A stretch of 64,000 bases of DNA from Dipteris shenzhenensis. Lineage: Eukaryota; Polypodiophyta; Polypodiopsida; Gleicheniales. Position numbers and translations under genes: made by a program. Shown piece after piece: positions 53,531 through 64,000 of the stretch (its first letter is position 1; each line of letters starts with the position of its first letter). Under the pieces are notes generated by a model that did no database searches, had not been told where the DNA came from, and worked only from the letters and a program-made list of their open reading frames with translations. The stretch lies in the NCBI GenBank assembly GCA_047967505.1, contig CM106538.1, one strand, 5' to 3'.

Positions 53531-56114
53531 GGTTGGCTGCAAGCGTTAGCAGCTTCTACACTCAATTCGGACTTTTAGCATTGCACCTGTTCTCGTTATC
53601 GTCCATTCTTTTTGCAGTTGATCCACAAATACAGCTTTTCAATGAGATAATCTTATAAATTGTTTTATTTCAATCAATAACCTGGATGGACAAGAAATTG
53701 TACTTCCGTCTACTACAACCTATGGCTATAGCTAGCTATCATCCATCTAGCCATGCCTCCTTAGTTCTACGTTTTGCTCTTGGCCCTCCATACTATCAAG
53801 CATGTGGATGCCCTCTTAAAGAGTGTCTCCCTCTCCTAATTGCACCTCATTCTGCTTCCAATAGCACAGTTGCCCCAACACGAACCACATACTTCAAATG
53901 TGCATTTTTATAAAATAAATCAAGCGAGTGTAGATGTAGGTTAATGAAGCAAAAAAATTCTAAGCCCTTTTGAACTAGAAAGCTTCTATTATTTAGGGCA
54001 TTCAATCATGAATGTTTCAGTCATCCAACAATATCTCCTAAGTCATAAAATTAACCAAGATAAATGGGTGAGAGCCAATGTGTCCCCAAGACTTCGTAAG
54101 TATTAACACAATCATAACCTTTGCAAGAATGAATTGGGAAACGCTTTGCAATGTGATGAAATGTCAATTTGGCATGATGAGAAAATTGAAAGGTGATAGA
54201 AACTTATATGCTAGAAAGGAAAGTTTTCAACTGAGATTTTTCACTTTTTTATGGATTGCTCAGAAAAAGTGATACTATAACGTGTCGAGAAAGCCTTCCT
54301 AAAAGGAATCTATAAGTAGTTTTTGGACAAGGATGGAAAATGTAAGTTACCCAATTGTTGTTTAAAAGTTGTTGGATGTAAACCAACTCCTTTATAAAGC
54401 TGCTAGTTCTTTGGTATAAACCAATTCCTTTATAAAGCTGATAGTTCTTTGGTATTGCATACAAACACAAGGCCTTTACAAACCCCACATCATGATCAAT
54501 TCTATTTTCAATAGCATCACTTTCCAATAGTTTCTCGATGTAAAACAACTCTTTCATATTTTATTACACACAAGCCTTTACAAACCCTACATCATCAATG
54601 CAAATTGCGTAAATGCTTTTTATCCAAATATATATGTCCTATCTCTATAATAGTTTAGGAGACTCCAAAAAGTAGCTTTGAGTCTCTAATGAGGGCCTAT
54701 GTGGTCTTAATACATGTCATTGAGACTATGGCCAACATCATGACATGTCATAAGGTCTCCACAAATTATGGCAAATTTTGTAATTTGTCAAACATAGAGA
54801 TTCAATTAGTCATGCAATGGACAAGCCATGTAGCTTAGAGAAGCAATAGCACCTAGTAGAACCACCTACATGTCTCTTAGGAGTGAACTTTGATTGCATA
54901 ATCCAATATTCTATCAATTTCTTTCAACAAAAAAAAACTAGTATTTTCCACAGCCATCTAGCTAACGGGACTAACTTAAAGTCGTGGAGCACCTCAAGGT
55001 CAAAATGTAGGTACCACCATTTAAGAGAGGGTTCTACTCAGGAAAACGTAGCTCTATGGATTGTCTGAAATTTGAGTTAATCCTTGGTTTGTGAGCCAAT
55101 TTAAAGTAGGCATTGAGAGCTTGAGGCTATCCTTTGATGTGGTTGTGCTCACAAGACCCATAATATCTTTCTTTATTTGGCAATGCCATTGAACATTAAT
55201 TTGTGAATTATCCTCTAGGCAAACATCATACATTCCACCATAGTACTAAGGCATGCTAGAACTTCACTCGTATTTAAATCCAAAGGCTTGGTGTCTTAGT
55301 TGTTGTTCAAGAGTGTAAAGGCATGTATGGGAATATGAAATTTTACATATCTTATAGGAAGGATGCACAAGCAATATATTAGAGAAAAAATCATACATGT
55401 AAAGAGACAATGAAGAAGAGGGCTAACAACTATTGTAGCAAGTCAACTACAGCATCCCTTATTATGATATATGATGTGTCTTCCCTTTTGGGATAAGTTA
55501 TGTTCCTATCATACCTCTAAGAAACAAAACTCCAAATAGGGTTTAATGAAATCTAGAATAGCATGCATTCTTTAAGATGTTGTGGGTAGAAAAAGGTATA
55601 GTGTTGCTATAGAGTTTTAACATCATTGGCAAAAAAGAATGCATTTGTGAAAGAATAAACCAAATAAATATGAGCTTTTATAGGCACCTATTTTACAATT
55701 TCACACTTGGTATTGTAAATCTGCACATGTTCCCATTATGGGACTCAATGAGTCTTTTCAATTATGATTCACATTTTGGTTATAACCATTTAAAATGGGG
55801 TATTTCTCTTAACTTGTTCATGTGTAAGCAAACAAAGGGGCAAATAATACTCCATTCATCTTTGAATCATTCTTTGGAAACGATGTTTCATCCACCATTA
55901 TCTCCTTACTTGCATTAAATTACCTTAGACTTCTTAGATATGTGGCTTTTACCATAAAACAATCATATATTCGATTCAAAATGGCCAAAAGGTGATCACA
56001 TTAGAGGTGGGAGTGTAATCTCCATTCCACAAAGTAAAACCTAAAATGAACATAGGTGGAGGTGTAATCTCCATTCAATAAACTTCGCAAAGTAAAACCG
56101 AGAAACAATCAATC
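53531..56114. other. Non-coding DNA left of copia-A2, no gene seen
   Basis: AT-rich. It contains a tandem duplication of 38 bases at about 54378-54454 (TAAACCAACTCCTTTATAAA twice, with minor changes). A second duplication lies at about 56004-56100 (GTGTAATCTCCATTC twice and CAAAGTAAAACC twice). Confidence 0.5.
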
Positions 56115-56119
56115 CCCAT

Positions 56120-56480
56120 TATTAGATATCAATGCTCCACTCTCATGTAACTACGCGGGAACCAGCTATGGGCAGACTGGGTCGGTCACCACATTGGGTC
56201 TAACCGACTTCGACTATTGACTATATAAGAGCAAGCCCGTGAAGCCCATTTCATCACTAGCTACAGCAACCTTGATTCGTTAGCATCCAGTCTCCGTCCT
56301 CTACTGTTTCTAGCTCGCCATTGAAGCTTCTTTCATAGGAGCGCACGGTTGGGAGGCAGCCCCATCTATTGTATCAGTTCTATAGTAATCAAATTTTTGA
56401 TTCTCCATACTATCTGTTTTCTCTCTTGCATACGAGATCCTATTATCTGTTGAGCACAGACGTTGTATTGTTTTCTTACA
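56120..56480 (+). mobile_element. 5' LTR of copia-A2, internally deleted
   Basis: It starts TATTAGATATCAATGCTCC (second base changed from G). After GGGAACCAGCTA it jumps to TGGGCAGACTGGGTCGG, losing about 339 bases present in the 3' LTR, and then continues with the TATA box (CTATATAAGAG, 56221) to the TTCTTACA end. Confidence 0.94.
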
Positions 56481-56492
56481 TGGTATCAGAGC
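56481..56492 (+). other. PBS of copia-A2, initiator-Met tRNA type
   Basis: TGGTATCAGAGC, exact, directly after the LTR. Confidence 0.95.
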
Positions 56493-56550
56493 CTGGACTC
56501 TAGCAAGAAGATTTGGTAGTGTGTTTCTGTTTGCAAGCAGATTGTGAGAG

Positions 56551-57366
56551 ATGGCCCAGCCCACAAGACTGTGAATCCCACCGTTCGGCAAAAGCGAAAA
56601 GTTGAACGGCTCTAACTATCCACTGTGGAAGTTCAAGATGAAGACCATCCTAAGCGCATATGAGCTTTGGGACACTGCTACTGGGGTGGACGTGAGGCCG
56701 ATTGCGAGACCGGATCCAGCCAATGCAAGACAACAAATAGTACCAACTAAGGATGAGATTCTCGCATGGACAAGAAGAAATGCAGATGCACCGTGTTCTA
56801 TTATCTACAGTGTAAGTGATTCCATCATGGCGTTAATTCAACATGTCACCACAGCGGAGGAGGCATGGACGGTCTTGAAAAATCAATACAAGACCACGAA
56901 TCAGATGCGGATTCAGAATTTGGAGACTCAACTCACGAACGAGAAATTATCTGAGTCTAAAGTGGCAGAGAAGTTTATCACCAGGGTGAAGAATCTGCAC
57001 GATCAGATGACTGCGATTGGCATCACCATCACCAGCAAGAATCTAGCACGAAGGTGTATACGGATTCTCCCACCAAAGTACGATGGTCTTATTATGGCAC
57101 TAAATACATAGAATAGAAATCCGCCCCTCAACTTTGAGGATTTCAATGCAATGCTTCTGGAGGAGGAGATGCGTCAAAAGCGAGGACTGGAGAAGATTCG
57201 GCTTTCTACATTGGATCAAAGAAAGGTAAGGGTAAGGACTCTGGTAACCCATCTTCTTCTAATGATCAAAAGAGAAAGAAGAAGATCAAATGCTTCTATT
57301 GCAACAAGGCAAGGCACAAGCAGAATGAGTGTCAGAAGAAGATTGCAGATGAGAAGAACGGAGTAA
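56551..57366 (+). pseudogene. gag: Copia-A2 gag with CCHC zinc knuckle
   Basis: MAQPTRL at 56551 is followed by a TGA (fits CGA to TGA), then IPPFGKSEKLNGSNYPLWKF in the same frame. The UBN2-type gag body continues (ELWDTATGVDVRPIARPDP, AWTVLKNQYKTTNQMRIQNL) to LIMALNT and a stop. The knuckle CFYCNKARHKQNEC (about 57292) lies in another frame after a shift near 57185-57290. Confidence 0.9.
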
Positions 57367-57386
57367 AGAAAGAGTCCAGCAACAGT

Positions 57387-58157
57387 GTGCAGGCAATACC
57401 AGTAGAGCTGTTCGTAGCAATTGAGGAGATTTGTACGGAGGCAGTTCATGTACCTGCGGATGAACCTTGGATCATTGACAGTGGTACATCGCACCACATG
57501 ACCAGTCAGAAGGATTGGTATATCTCTCTACAGTCGGTAGGGAATGACATCCTAGTAGCAGTCGGCAATGATGCAAAATGTCTAGCAAAAGGAAAAGGTA
57601 CGATTGCTCTCAAGTCAGATGGAGTTGTAAAACAGTTGTCTGATGTTCTTTATGTGCCAAACATCAAGAGGAACTTGTTGTCCATTTCTGCGATCATGGA
57701 TCGGAACCTCAAAGTTCAATTTGATAAGAATGGTGCACAGATTCTGGATCTTCAAGGGAAGGTCGTTGGTAAAGGTACACGGCACAACAACATCTATGAA
57801 CTCTCAGCTTTCAGTGCTCGAGTCGATGTGAAGAACACTAAGCTGTGGCATGAGAGGTTTGGTCATCTAAACCTTAGTTCTTTGAAGGAGATGCATAAAA
57901 GTGGAATGATTACAGACCTACCAGAAATTTTAAATCTGCCTGATGTATGTGAAGCTTGCATGATGGGCAAGCAGCATCAGCAACCCTTTCCTAAAGAGGC
58001 CAGCAAGGCAAAGGCTCCTCTAGAGATCATTCACATGGACCTCTGTGGAAAGATGGAGGCGGAAGCTTTGGGTGATTCCTACTACTTCATGACGCTGATC
58101 GACGACTATAGTAGAAGGATATGGATATATTTCCTGAAAACTAAAGACGAGGCTTGA
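57387..58157 (+). pseudogene. pol: Copia-A2 protease, pre-integrase and integrase start
   Basis: A 256-codon frame with protease WIIDSGTSHHMTSQ, GKGTIALKSDGVVKQLSDVL, pre-integrase LWHERFGHLNLSSLKEMHKS, zinc Cys pair CEACMMGKQHQQ and the integrase start IIHMDLCGKM plus LIDDYSRRIWIYFLK. It ends at a deletion of about 55 bases relative to copia-A1 (GAGGCTTGAA joined to GAAATTTAGATC). Confidence 0.93.
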
Positions 58158-58737
58158 AGAAATTTAGATCAGATAGAGGTGGAGAGTTCACATCAACTGA
58201 ATTCGAGAGTTACTGCAAAAGGCACGGGATCAAGAGGCAGAAACCCCCGCCACATACATCACAGTAAAATGGAGTAGCAGAACACAAGATGTGCGTCATC
58301 TGTGAAATGGGCAGGAGTATGATGAAAGGGAAAGATTTGCCAAAGACTTTCTGGGTGAAGCATGTAACACTGCAGTTTACATTTTGAATCGTAGCTACAC
58401 GAAGGCTGTGAACGGGATGACTCCACTGTAGGCCTTTTCTGGTAAGAAACCTTCAGCTGCACATTTCAGAGTTTTTGGATATGACTGTTTTGTGCATGTC
58501 CCTGATGCTAACAGGACCAAATGGGAACCGAAGAGTCGGAAGTGTATTTTCTTGGGCTACAATGAAGAGGCGAAGGGTTACCGTCTCAATAACCCTATTA
58601 TCAAGAAGGTAATAGTAAGTTGCGATGTGGTCTTCTCAGAGCAGCCGCATCAATTAGAGGAGGATGCTTCCTTCCCAGACAACTAGGACCAGGATATCCA
58701 TCTAGTAACACCACCAACAGCAGACCAAACTCCCCCA
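58158..58737 (+). pseudogene. pol: Copia-A2 integrase, C-terminal half
   Basis: FRSDRGGEFTSTEFESYCKR holds the second Asp. PPPHTSQ, a TAA (fits CAA to TAA) and NGVAEH hold the Glu. The frame 58492-58686 gives VPDANRTKWEPKSRKCIFLG and YNEEAKGYRLNNPIIKKVIV, the typical integrase end. Confidence 0.88.
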
Positions 58738-59558
58738 ATGGTGCTTAGGAGGATTCAAGATAAAGAAGATAAAGAAGGGCCTGTAGAACCACAATGGCAA
58801 TGGCCATTCCCGAAGTGGGTAAAGCAAATTTTGGACGACAGAGAACCTCCAACCATTGAGGAGGAACCATCCGAACACCGCCGGTCCAAGAGATTAGAGG
58901 AGCAAAGAAGAGCGCAGGAACACTTAGTCAACTATGCTTTGATGACAGAAGTGATCCGTGTTGATGAACCCAAGTGTCTTGAAGAGGCACAGGGTGATGA
59001 TAGGTGGATGGAGGCTATGCAGTCGAAGTATGGCTCCATAATGAAGAACAGCACTTGGGACCTTGTGGATCATCCACCAAAATGCAAGGTAATCGGTACC
59101 AAGTGGGTGTACAAGACCAAGTACAAGTTCGACGGCACATTGGATAAGTACAAGGCTTTGTCGTGGCAAAAGGATTTGCACAGGTACATGGTTTTGATTA
59201 TCAGGATACTTATGCTCCCACAGCTCGACTTACCACAATTCACAGTGTTTTGGCTTTAGCCACCCAGGGAAGTTGGCCGGTGTTTCAGATGGATGTAAAA
59301 TCTGCCTTTTTGAATGGGGATCTCAAGGAGGAGGTATATGTGAAAGTCTGTAAACTGAAGAAGGCACTTTATAGGCTGAAACAGGCCCCACGAGCGTGGT
59401 ACCAGCGAATTGATGCCTACTTTCTGCAAAATAGGTTCAGGAGGAGCCCATCAGATTCAAATTTGTATATCTTCAGAGAAGGAGGCAGGTGTATGATCGT
59501 GGTCCTTTATGTGGACGACCTTGTCATAACAAGGAACCATGAAGAGAAGATCTCGTAG
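58738..59558 (+). pseudogene. pol: Copia-A2 reverse transcriptase with 13-codon deletion
   Basis: STWDLVDHPPKCKVIGTKWV opens RT, then GFAQVHGFDYQDTYAPTARL, MDVKSAFLNGDLKEEVYVKV and, near 59509, LYVDDLVI. Compared with copia-A1, 39 bases are missing after EEVY, removing the MEQPPGF motif in frame. Confidence 0.9.
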
Positions 59559-60446
59559 ACAAAGCATTTGCTAGGAAGAGAGTTTGAAATGACAGACGTT
59601 GGACTGATGCATTTCTGTTTGGGGATTGAAGTTTGGCAAGAGCCGAAACAGATCTTCATTTCATAGCTGAAGTATGCTGGAGAGATACTGAAGGCATTTG
59701 GCATGGCTGAGTGCAAGACAGTTGGTACCCCTATGGAGGTTGGCGTTAAGCTCTCAAACGAGGATTCATCACCACTGGTGGACGAAGCAAAGTACAGAAG
59801 GCTTGTGGGCAGTTTGATTTACTTGTGGACATTAGCTTTGCGACTGGTGTACTAAGCAAGTTTTCCAATAAGCCCCGGGAGAGCCATTGGAGGGCAGGGA
59901 TGCGGGTGCTGAAATACATCAAAGGCACACTTGATTATGGCATCACCTATAGCAAGGGCAACATTTTGACCGGATTCTCTGACTCAGATTGGGCAAGAGA
60001 TGTGGACAGCAGGAGATCAGTGACAGGTTACTATTTCTCACTTGGATCTGGAGCTGTGTCATGGGTCAGCAAGAAGCAACCCACAGTTGCTCTTTCTTCT
60101 ACTGAGGCTGAGTACAAATGAGCATGCTTTGCTTCTTGCGAGGCAGTGTGGTTGAGGAGGATTCTGGGGGACATGGGTGTAGTGCAGAATAAGCCTATGC
60201 AGTTATCATGTGACAATCAAAGCTGCATGGCGATTGCAAAGAAACCTGTCTTCCACACTCGCACAAAACACATTGAGATTCAATATCACTTTGTACGCGA
60301 GCTCATCATGGATGGAGAGGTCGACTTGGTGTACTGTCCGACTCTGTCCGACTACAGAGAATGCTGCGGACATCTTCACAAAGGCTCTTGGAAGAGACTT
60401 GCTAGAGAGGCATCTTCATCGACTTGGCATTGGATCGAAAAAGTAA
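59559..60446 (+). pseudogene. pol: Copia-A2 RT end and RNase H
   Basis: TDVGLMHFCLGIEVWQEPKQ is followed by ISFATGVLSKFSNKP, GFSDSDWARDVDSRRSVTGY, LSSTEAEYK with a stop, SCMAIAKKPVFHTRTKHIEI and ADIFTKALGRDLLERHLHRL. A 10-base tandem duplication (CTGTCCGACT twice, about 60335-60355) shifts the frame before the last motif. Confidence 0.9.
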
Positions 60447-60467
60447 GTTCACTTGCAGGTGGACATT

Positions 60468-60476
60468 GAGGGGGGG
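60468..60476 (+). other. Polypurine tract of copia-A2
   Basis: GAGGGGGGG immediately before the 3' LTR start TGTTAGATATC. Confidence 0.92.
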
Positions 60477-61176
60477 TGTTAGATATCAATGCTCCACTCT
60501 CATGTAACTATGCGGGAACCAGCTAACTCTACTTGTAAGGCCCACATATGAGGAGAAGGCATTTGAGTAGCTCGGTTATCCGGTAGGTCTTGGTTTGGAC
60601 ACTAGATGGCTAGACGGAGTTGGCACACTGCCAACTAGGCTACATGCAAGTGCGGGAAGGCATCTCATGACTGACTGCATTGAGGGTAGATGGAGCATTT
60701 CCCGAGGTAGCCCACTTTTGGGTTGAGGGGCCCGTTTGCAATCCCAGATGATCCCAGATGGTTGTGGGCCGAACGGAGACCGTAGGTTAGTTGCTTTGTT
60801 TTATGCCACGGTTCTATCGTGTGGTCGGTGGCCTATTTCAAGACCGATCCCTAGTCGATCGTTTTGGGCAGATTAGGTCAGTCACCACATTGGATCTAAT
60901 CGACTACGACTAGTGGCTATATAAGAGCAAGCTCATGAAGCCCATTTCATCATTGGCTATAGCAACCCTAATTCCTTAGCATCCAGCCTCCATCCTCTAC
61001 TGTTTCCAGCTCGCCATCGAAGCTTCTTTCACAGGAGCACACGGTTGGGAGGCAGCGCCATCTATTGTATCAGTTCTATAGTAATCAAATTTTTGATTCT
61101 CCATACTATCTGTTTTCTCTCTTGCATACGAGATCCTATTATCTATTGAGCATAGACGTTGTATTGTTTTCTTACA
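60477..61176 (+). mobile_element. 3' LTR of copia-A2
   Basis: TGTTAGATATC to TTCTTACA, 700 bp, complete. TATA box CTATATAAGAG at about 60918. It is followed by the TSD CCCAT. Confidence 0.96.
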
Positions 61177-61181
61177 CCCAT

Positions 61182-61540
61182 CCTATCAAGTACAACAAAA
61201 ACCCCTACAACCTACTATAGAGGAAGCTAAAGCATGCCCCAAATACCTACAACTAAAGAGTCTACCTATCCCTTTCCAATGCATTAATGAAAGTGGTAAA
61301 ACCCCTCCAATGTCACAGCGGATGATTTAGATTTTTAAATACCATTTGAACCAAATAATGCTCAACATAATTTTCACATTATGGCACACCTAGCTCTTTT
61401 CCAAAATGCACTTCAAAATTTCTAATTTGTACATCATGGCAAGATTTGCACTAAACACCCCTTTACTTAAATGCATTTACATGAGACTATAGGTTGGGTG
61501 TAGAAGTAGGGTTTGTTCAGCAGTATTTGAGAGCTTGATG
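61182..61540. other. Flank right of copia-A2, no gene seen
   Basis: No motif recognised. It probably belongs to the decayed gypsy sequence whose RNase H fragment follows on the minus strand. Confidence 0.4.
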
Positions 61541-61690
61541 ATCAGTAATGATGATAAACTTAATGTGAAAGAGATAGTGCTTGTACTTTGTCATGGCATA
61601 GACCTCCCTCGCATTCAGTGGTGCTACAGTTTCTTTCTGCTCCATTGAGTTGCTTGCTCCACAAAGTACACAGGTGGATCAAGTTTATGC
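61541..61690 (-). pseudogene. pol: Gypsy RNase H fragment
   Basis: The minus strand reads PPVYFVEQATQW, then KKL with stops, then after a shift REVYAMTKYKHYLFHIKFII, then ITDHQALKYC. The TDHQALKY phrase and the preceding YxxHYL...F pattern are those of Ty3/gypsy RNase H. No intact RT or integrase is recognisable beside it. Confidence 0.65.
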
Positions 61691-64000
61691 TCTATTTAAG
61701 TGAACATCAAAAGTTAAGATGAGAAGCCCCTCTAATATTGGTGAAAATAGATAAAATGAAACTACATTTAATTACATGGATCTAAACAAAGAACATTTTC
61801 CTCAACCTTGAATCCCTAAGAGTAAGACAAGTAAAGATAGCTTAGGATAGATGGCAAAATGATATTGATTACGTGAGGATGAGGGAGGTAGTCGATTAAT
61901 GTATCCATAACAGATCCATAATGGGGGGTGTATATAGAGGATAAGATTTATGATTTGCATATGTAAACACCAGGAGTGTGCTAAAATTACTATATAATTA
62001 TAATAACGATGAGAAGTGAATTGTTGGGCATGCCTCTCTATACTAGTTTTTTTAGGTCATAGTTTCCAATAAACTTGAATTTGAGGGTCGATATAAGCAA
62101 TGGATTGTTCTTAGGTTTGTGGTATAAGTTTTGTTTGAGTAGACGTTATCCTTTTTATATTTTTAATTGCGTATTACTAAACATGTTTTATTACGTATTA
62201 CTAAACATGTGATACAACAATTGCTTACTTATTCAGAAAGAAAAAATAAAGCCAAATTATAGTTGCATAGTGACAATAACATTTCATTAGAATGTTTGAT
62301 AGTATTGCTTTCGATTTTAGTCTTCTAGCCAAAGCATGATTAGATGCATAACTTGTTCCATCCATGACCTATGTGTTACTTATGCATTGCTCAACAAAAT
62401 TTGACAAACATGCTATTGAAGCTTATCAAACCATTCTAGACTTTAATCTGAGACCAAAACATTACAAAAATTCCTTTTCGAATGAGATCAATAAACCATT
62501 GCAAATGCTATTTCGCATGACATTGTGAAGCGTGTACCTTAGATTAAAAAACAAAACACAATATTTTGTGAATTCCTCCACTCATGATATCCACTCAGCA
62601 ATGTTCTAGCATGCTCCGATACCAATGTAATGTGCATACAATATTAAAGCTATCTTTGATCATACATCATCTCCTTGTCTAAGCGGAAGCATATACATGT
62701 CTAAGGGTGGAAATGTAAGCTTACCTAAAAGACAAATACTAAAAGAGAAAGAGACCAAAAGACAATGTGTAAAATACCACACAATGCATGATTGAGTTGG
62801 AAGACCCTTCTTCTATGAAGAGAGTATTTACTTTACATGTGGCCCAATGTGGGCAAAAGATGAAAATTGATCTTTGGTGATATTTGTAGCTTGATTTACC
62901 CTAAAATGGAAGTAATAAAAAATATTGAGTTCATAAATATGCAATGTTCTTTGAATGGGCCATGCTATTTCTTGCCTTATGTCCAAAAGGACAGCCATAG
63001 GTTACTTTATATCTTGCCTTATGTCCCCTAGCTTGGGAGATTCCCAGCTTTCATGTGCTTTGAAGGGGTGACCTGTGGAAAAACCACCCTTTTTCCCACC
63101 CTTTTAGATCACTATTCTTGCAGTGGGAGTAGAGACGGCATAGAGGACTAAGATGGGTTTCCTCTTAAATTCTCCTTAAATAATAATAAAAATCCCAAGA
63201 ATTATTAAAGGAGGCCTCACTAACATGGTGAACAAGGACATATAGTAGGCTCATTTAGGATGCCAAGGTTCATTTTAACGACTATGAAGATATCAAAACA
63301 AAGCTATGTAGGGGATCCCTTATGATGCTTAATCAACATTTTGTAGAATAAATAATAAAATTCTTACTTGTTAACTTTATTATAGGCATATGCTTTTGTT
63401 TTTTTTTTAATCCAATTATATTAGAAGGGTGGTCAGCCCTCGAGGCCAGACTAGATTATAAAACTCGGCCTTCTAGGGTTACACATGCTTGGCCTACGCT
63501 GCAAACAACCCACTAAACCTACCCCACATGCAAATTATTAGCTTCTATTAACAATAGAGCATGACTTACAACCGGGGCCTTGCTTTCCATAAAAAATAAA
63601 AAAATCCTAAGAAAGATCTTAGCCAAGACAGTTTGTCATTGGTAGTTCTAATATTGTATAATTAGATGAATGGTTTTCTTTAACGATCCATGGAGACCAG
63701 CTAGCCAAGGCTCTGTCTTAGCCCTTGTTCTCTTTTATATCTCTTCCTAACCATGAGCTCATAGATTAGTTCAATATCGAGCAAGTGATATACATGCTGT
63801 CTGAAAAATGATAAGAGCAGTGACCATTGATTTTGCAATTGAGGATCCTTTTCACCCTTTATTGTGCATACAATATTAGAGTTATTGAATGCCTGATAGA
63901 ATTAATAAACAAATAGTCATATTAAGCTCTGCAAAAAAAGAGCAAAGGCACATAAGAGCAAAAATGCCAACAAAAACATAGCCATGATTAAGTGGTAGAA
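61691..64000. other. Non-coding DNA at the right end, no gene seen
   Basis: AT-rich. At about 63398-63412 a T10-11 run (a poly(A) tail on the minus strand) follows, in minus orientation, a GC-richer stretch (63420-63530). This could be the 3' end of a LINE or retrotranscript, but no TSD was found. Confidence 0.45.

Larger units (their letters stand above)
56120..61176 (+). mobile_element. Copia-A2, full-length degenerate Ty1/copia element with TSD CCCAT
   Basis: Same family as copia-A1. TSD CCCAT at 56115-56119 and 61177-61181. Order is LTR, PBS, gag, protease, integrase, RT, RNase H, PPT, LTR. The 5' LTR is only 361 bp against 700 bp for the 3' LTR because of an internal deletion. Coding regions have stops, frameshifts and small deletions. 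Confidence 0.97.

Noticed and set aside
54249-54557. 102-codon minus-strand frame
   Set aside because: Its content comes from the local tandem duplication (repeated LY-K and ELVYI phrases) and has no domain.

Overview
The window reads as nuclear DNA of a land plant: a gene-poor block built almost wholly of decayed LTR retrotransposons, some non-LTR (LINE-like) sequence, a satellite array and microsatellites. Evidence for a plant is the mix of Ty1/copia elements primed by initiator-Met tRNA (PBS TGGTATCAGAGC), a Ty3/gypsy element with a decayed tRNA-Asp-type PBS, and a DUF4283 plus CCHC-knuckle protein of the plant LINE type. I cannot name the species. No intact host gene is recognisable. Nearly every element ORF is broken by stops, most of which fit C-to-T decay of methylated DNA, and by small indels.

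Layout. 336-990: solo LTR on the minus strand with a perfect AAACA target-site duplication (TSD), related to the copia-A LTRs further right. About 1000-13500: a large, badly decayed gypsy element with PBS at 1680, gag, several zinc knuckles, protease and an RT stump joined directly to integrase. It is followed by a second retropepsin-like domain and an extra 3' ORF region. 13500-19400: microsatellite-rich DNA with a LINE-type ORF1 fragment at 15.1-16.9 kb. 19766-27015: an array of about 180-bp satellite units split by copia-A1 (21431-26918). 29287-36325: a duplicated host segment whose first copy is split by copia-B (29852-35425, minus, TSD GTAGG); the second copy keeps the empty site. About 36850-41564: copia-C1, missing its 5' LTR. 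43128-44407: a compact minus-strand retroposon with a 15-bp putative TSD and one 258-codon frame that looks like an L1 ORF1 protein (coiled coil, then RRM-like and C-terminal parts). 46091-50149: copia-C2, an internally deleted copy with 170-bp LTRs and TSD ATTAA. 50155-56114: non-coding DNA with an isolated CpG-rich island at 52.7-53.5 kb. 56120-61176: copia-A2 with TSD CCCAT. 61182-64000: non-coding DNA with a gypsy RNase H fragment.

How the parts relate. The elements are parasites rather than a pathway. gag would form the particle; protease, integrase and RT/RNase H would copy and insert the element. Every copy here has lost at least one of these functions, so none looks autonomous. Insertion order can be read from the nesting: copia-A1 came after the satellite array, and copia-B came after the segment duplication. 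The most unusual items are the L1-ORF1p-like retroposon, the second retropepsin-like domain downstream of the gypsy integrase, the satellite array with its copia insertion, and the CpG-rich island.
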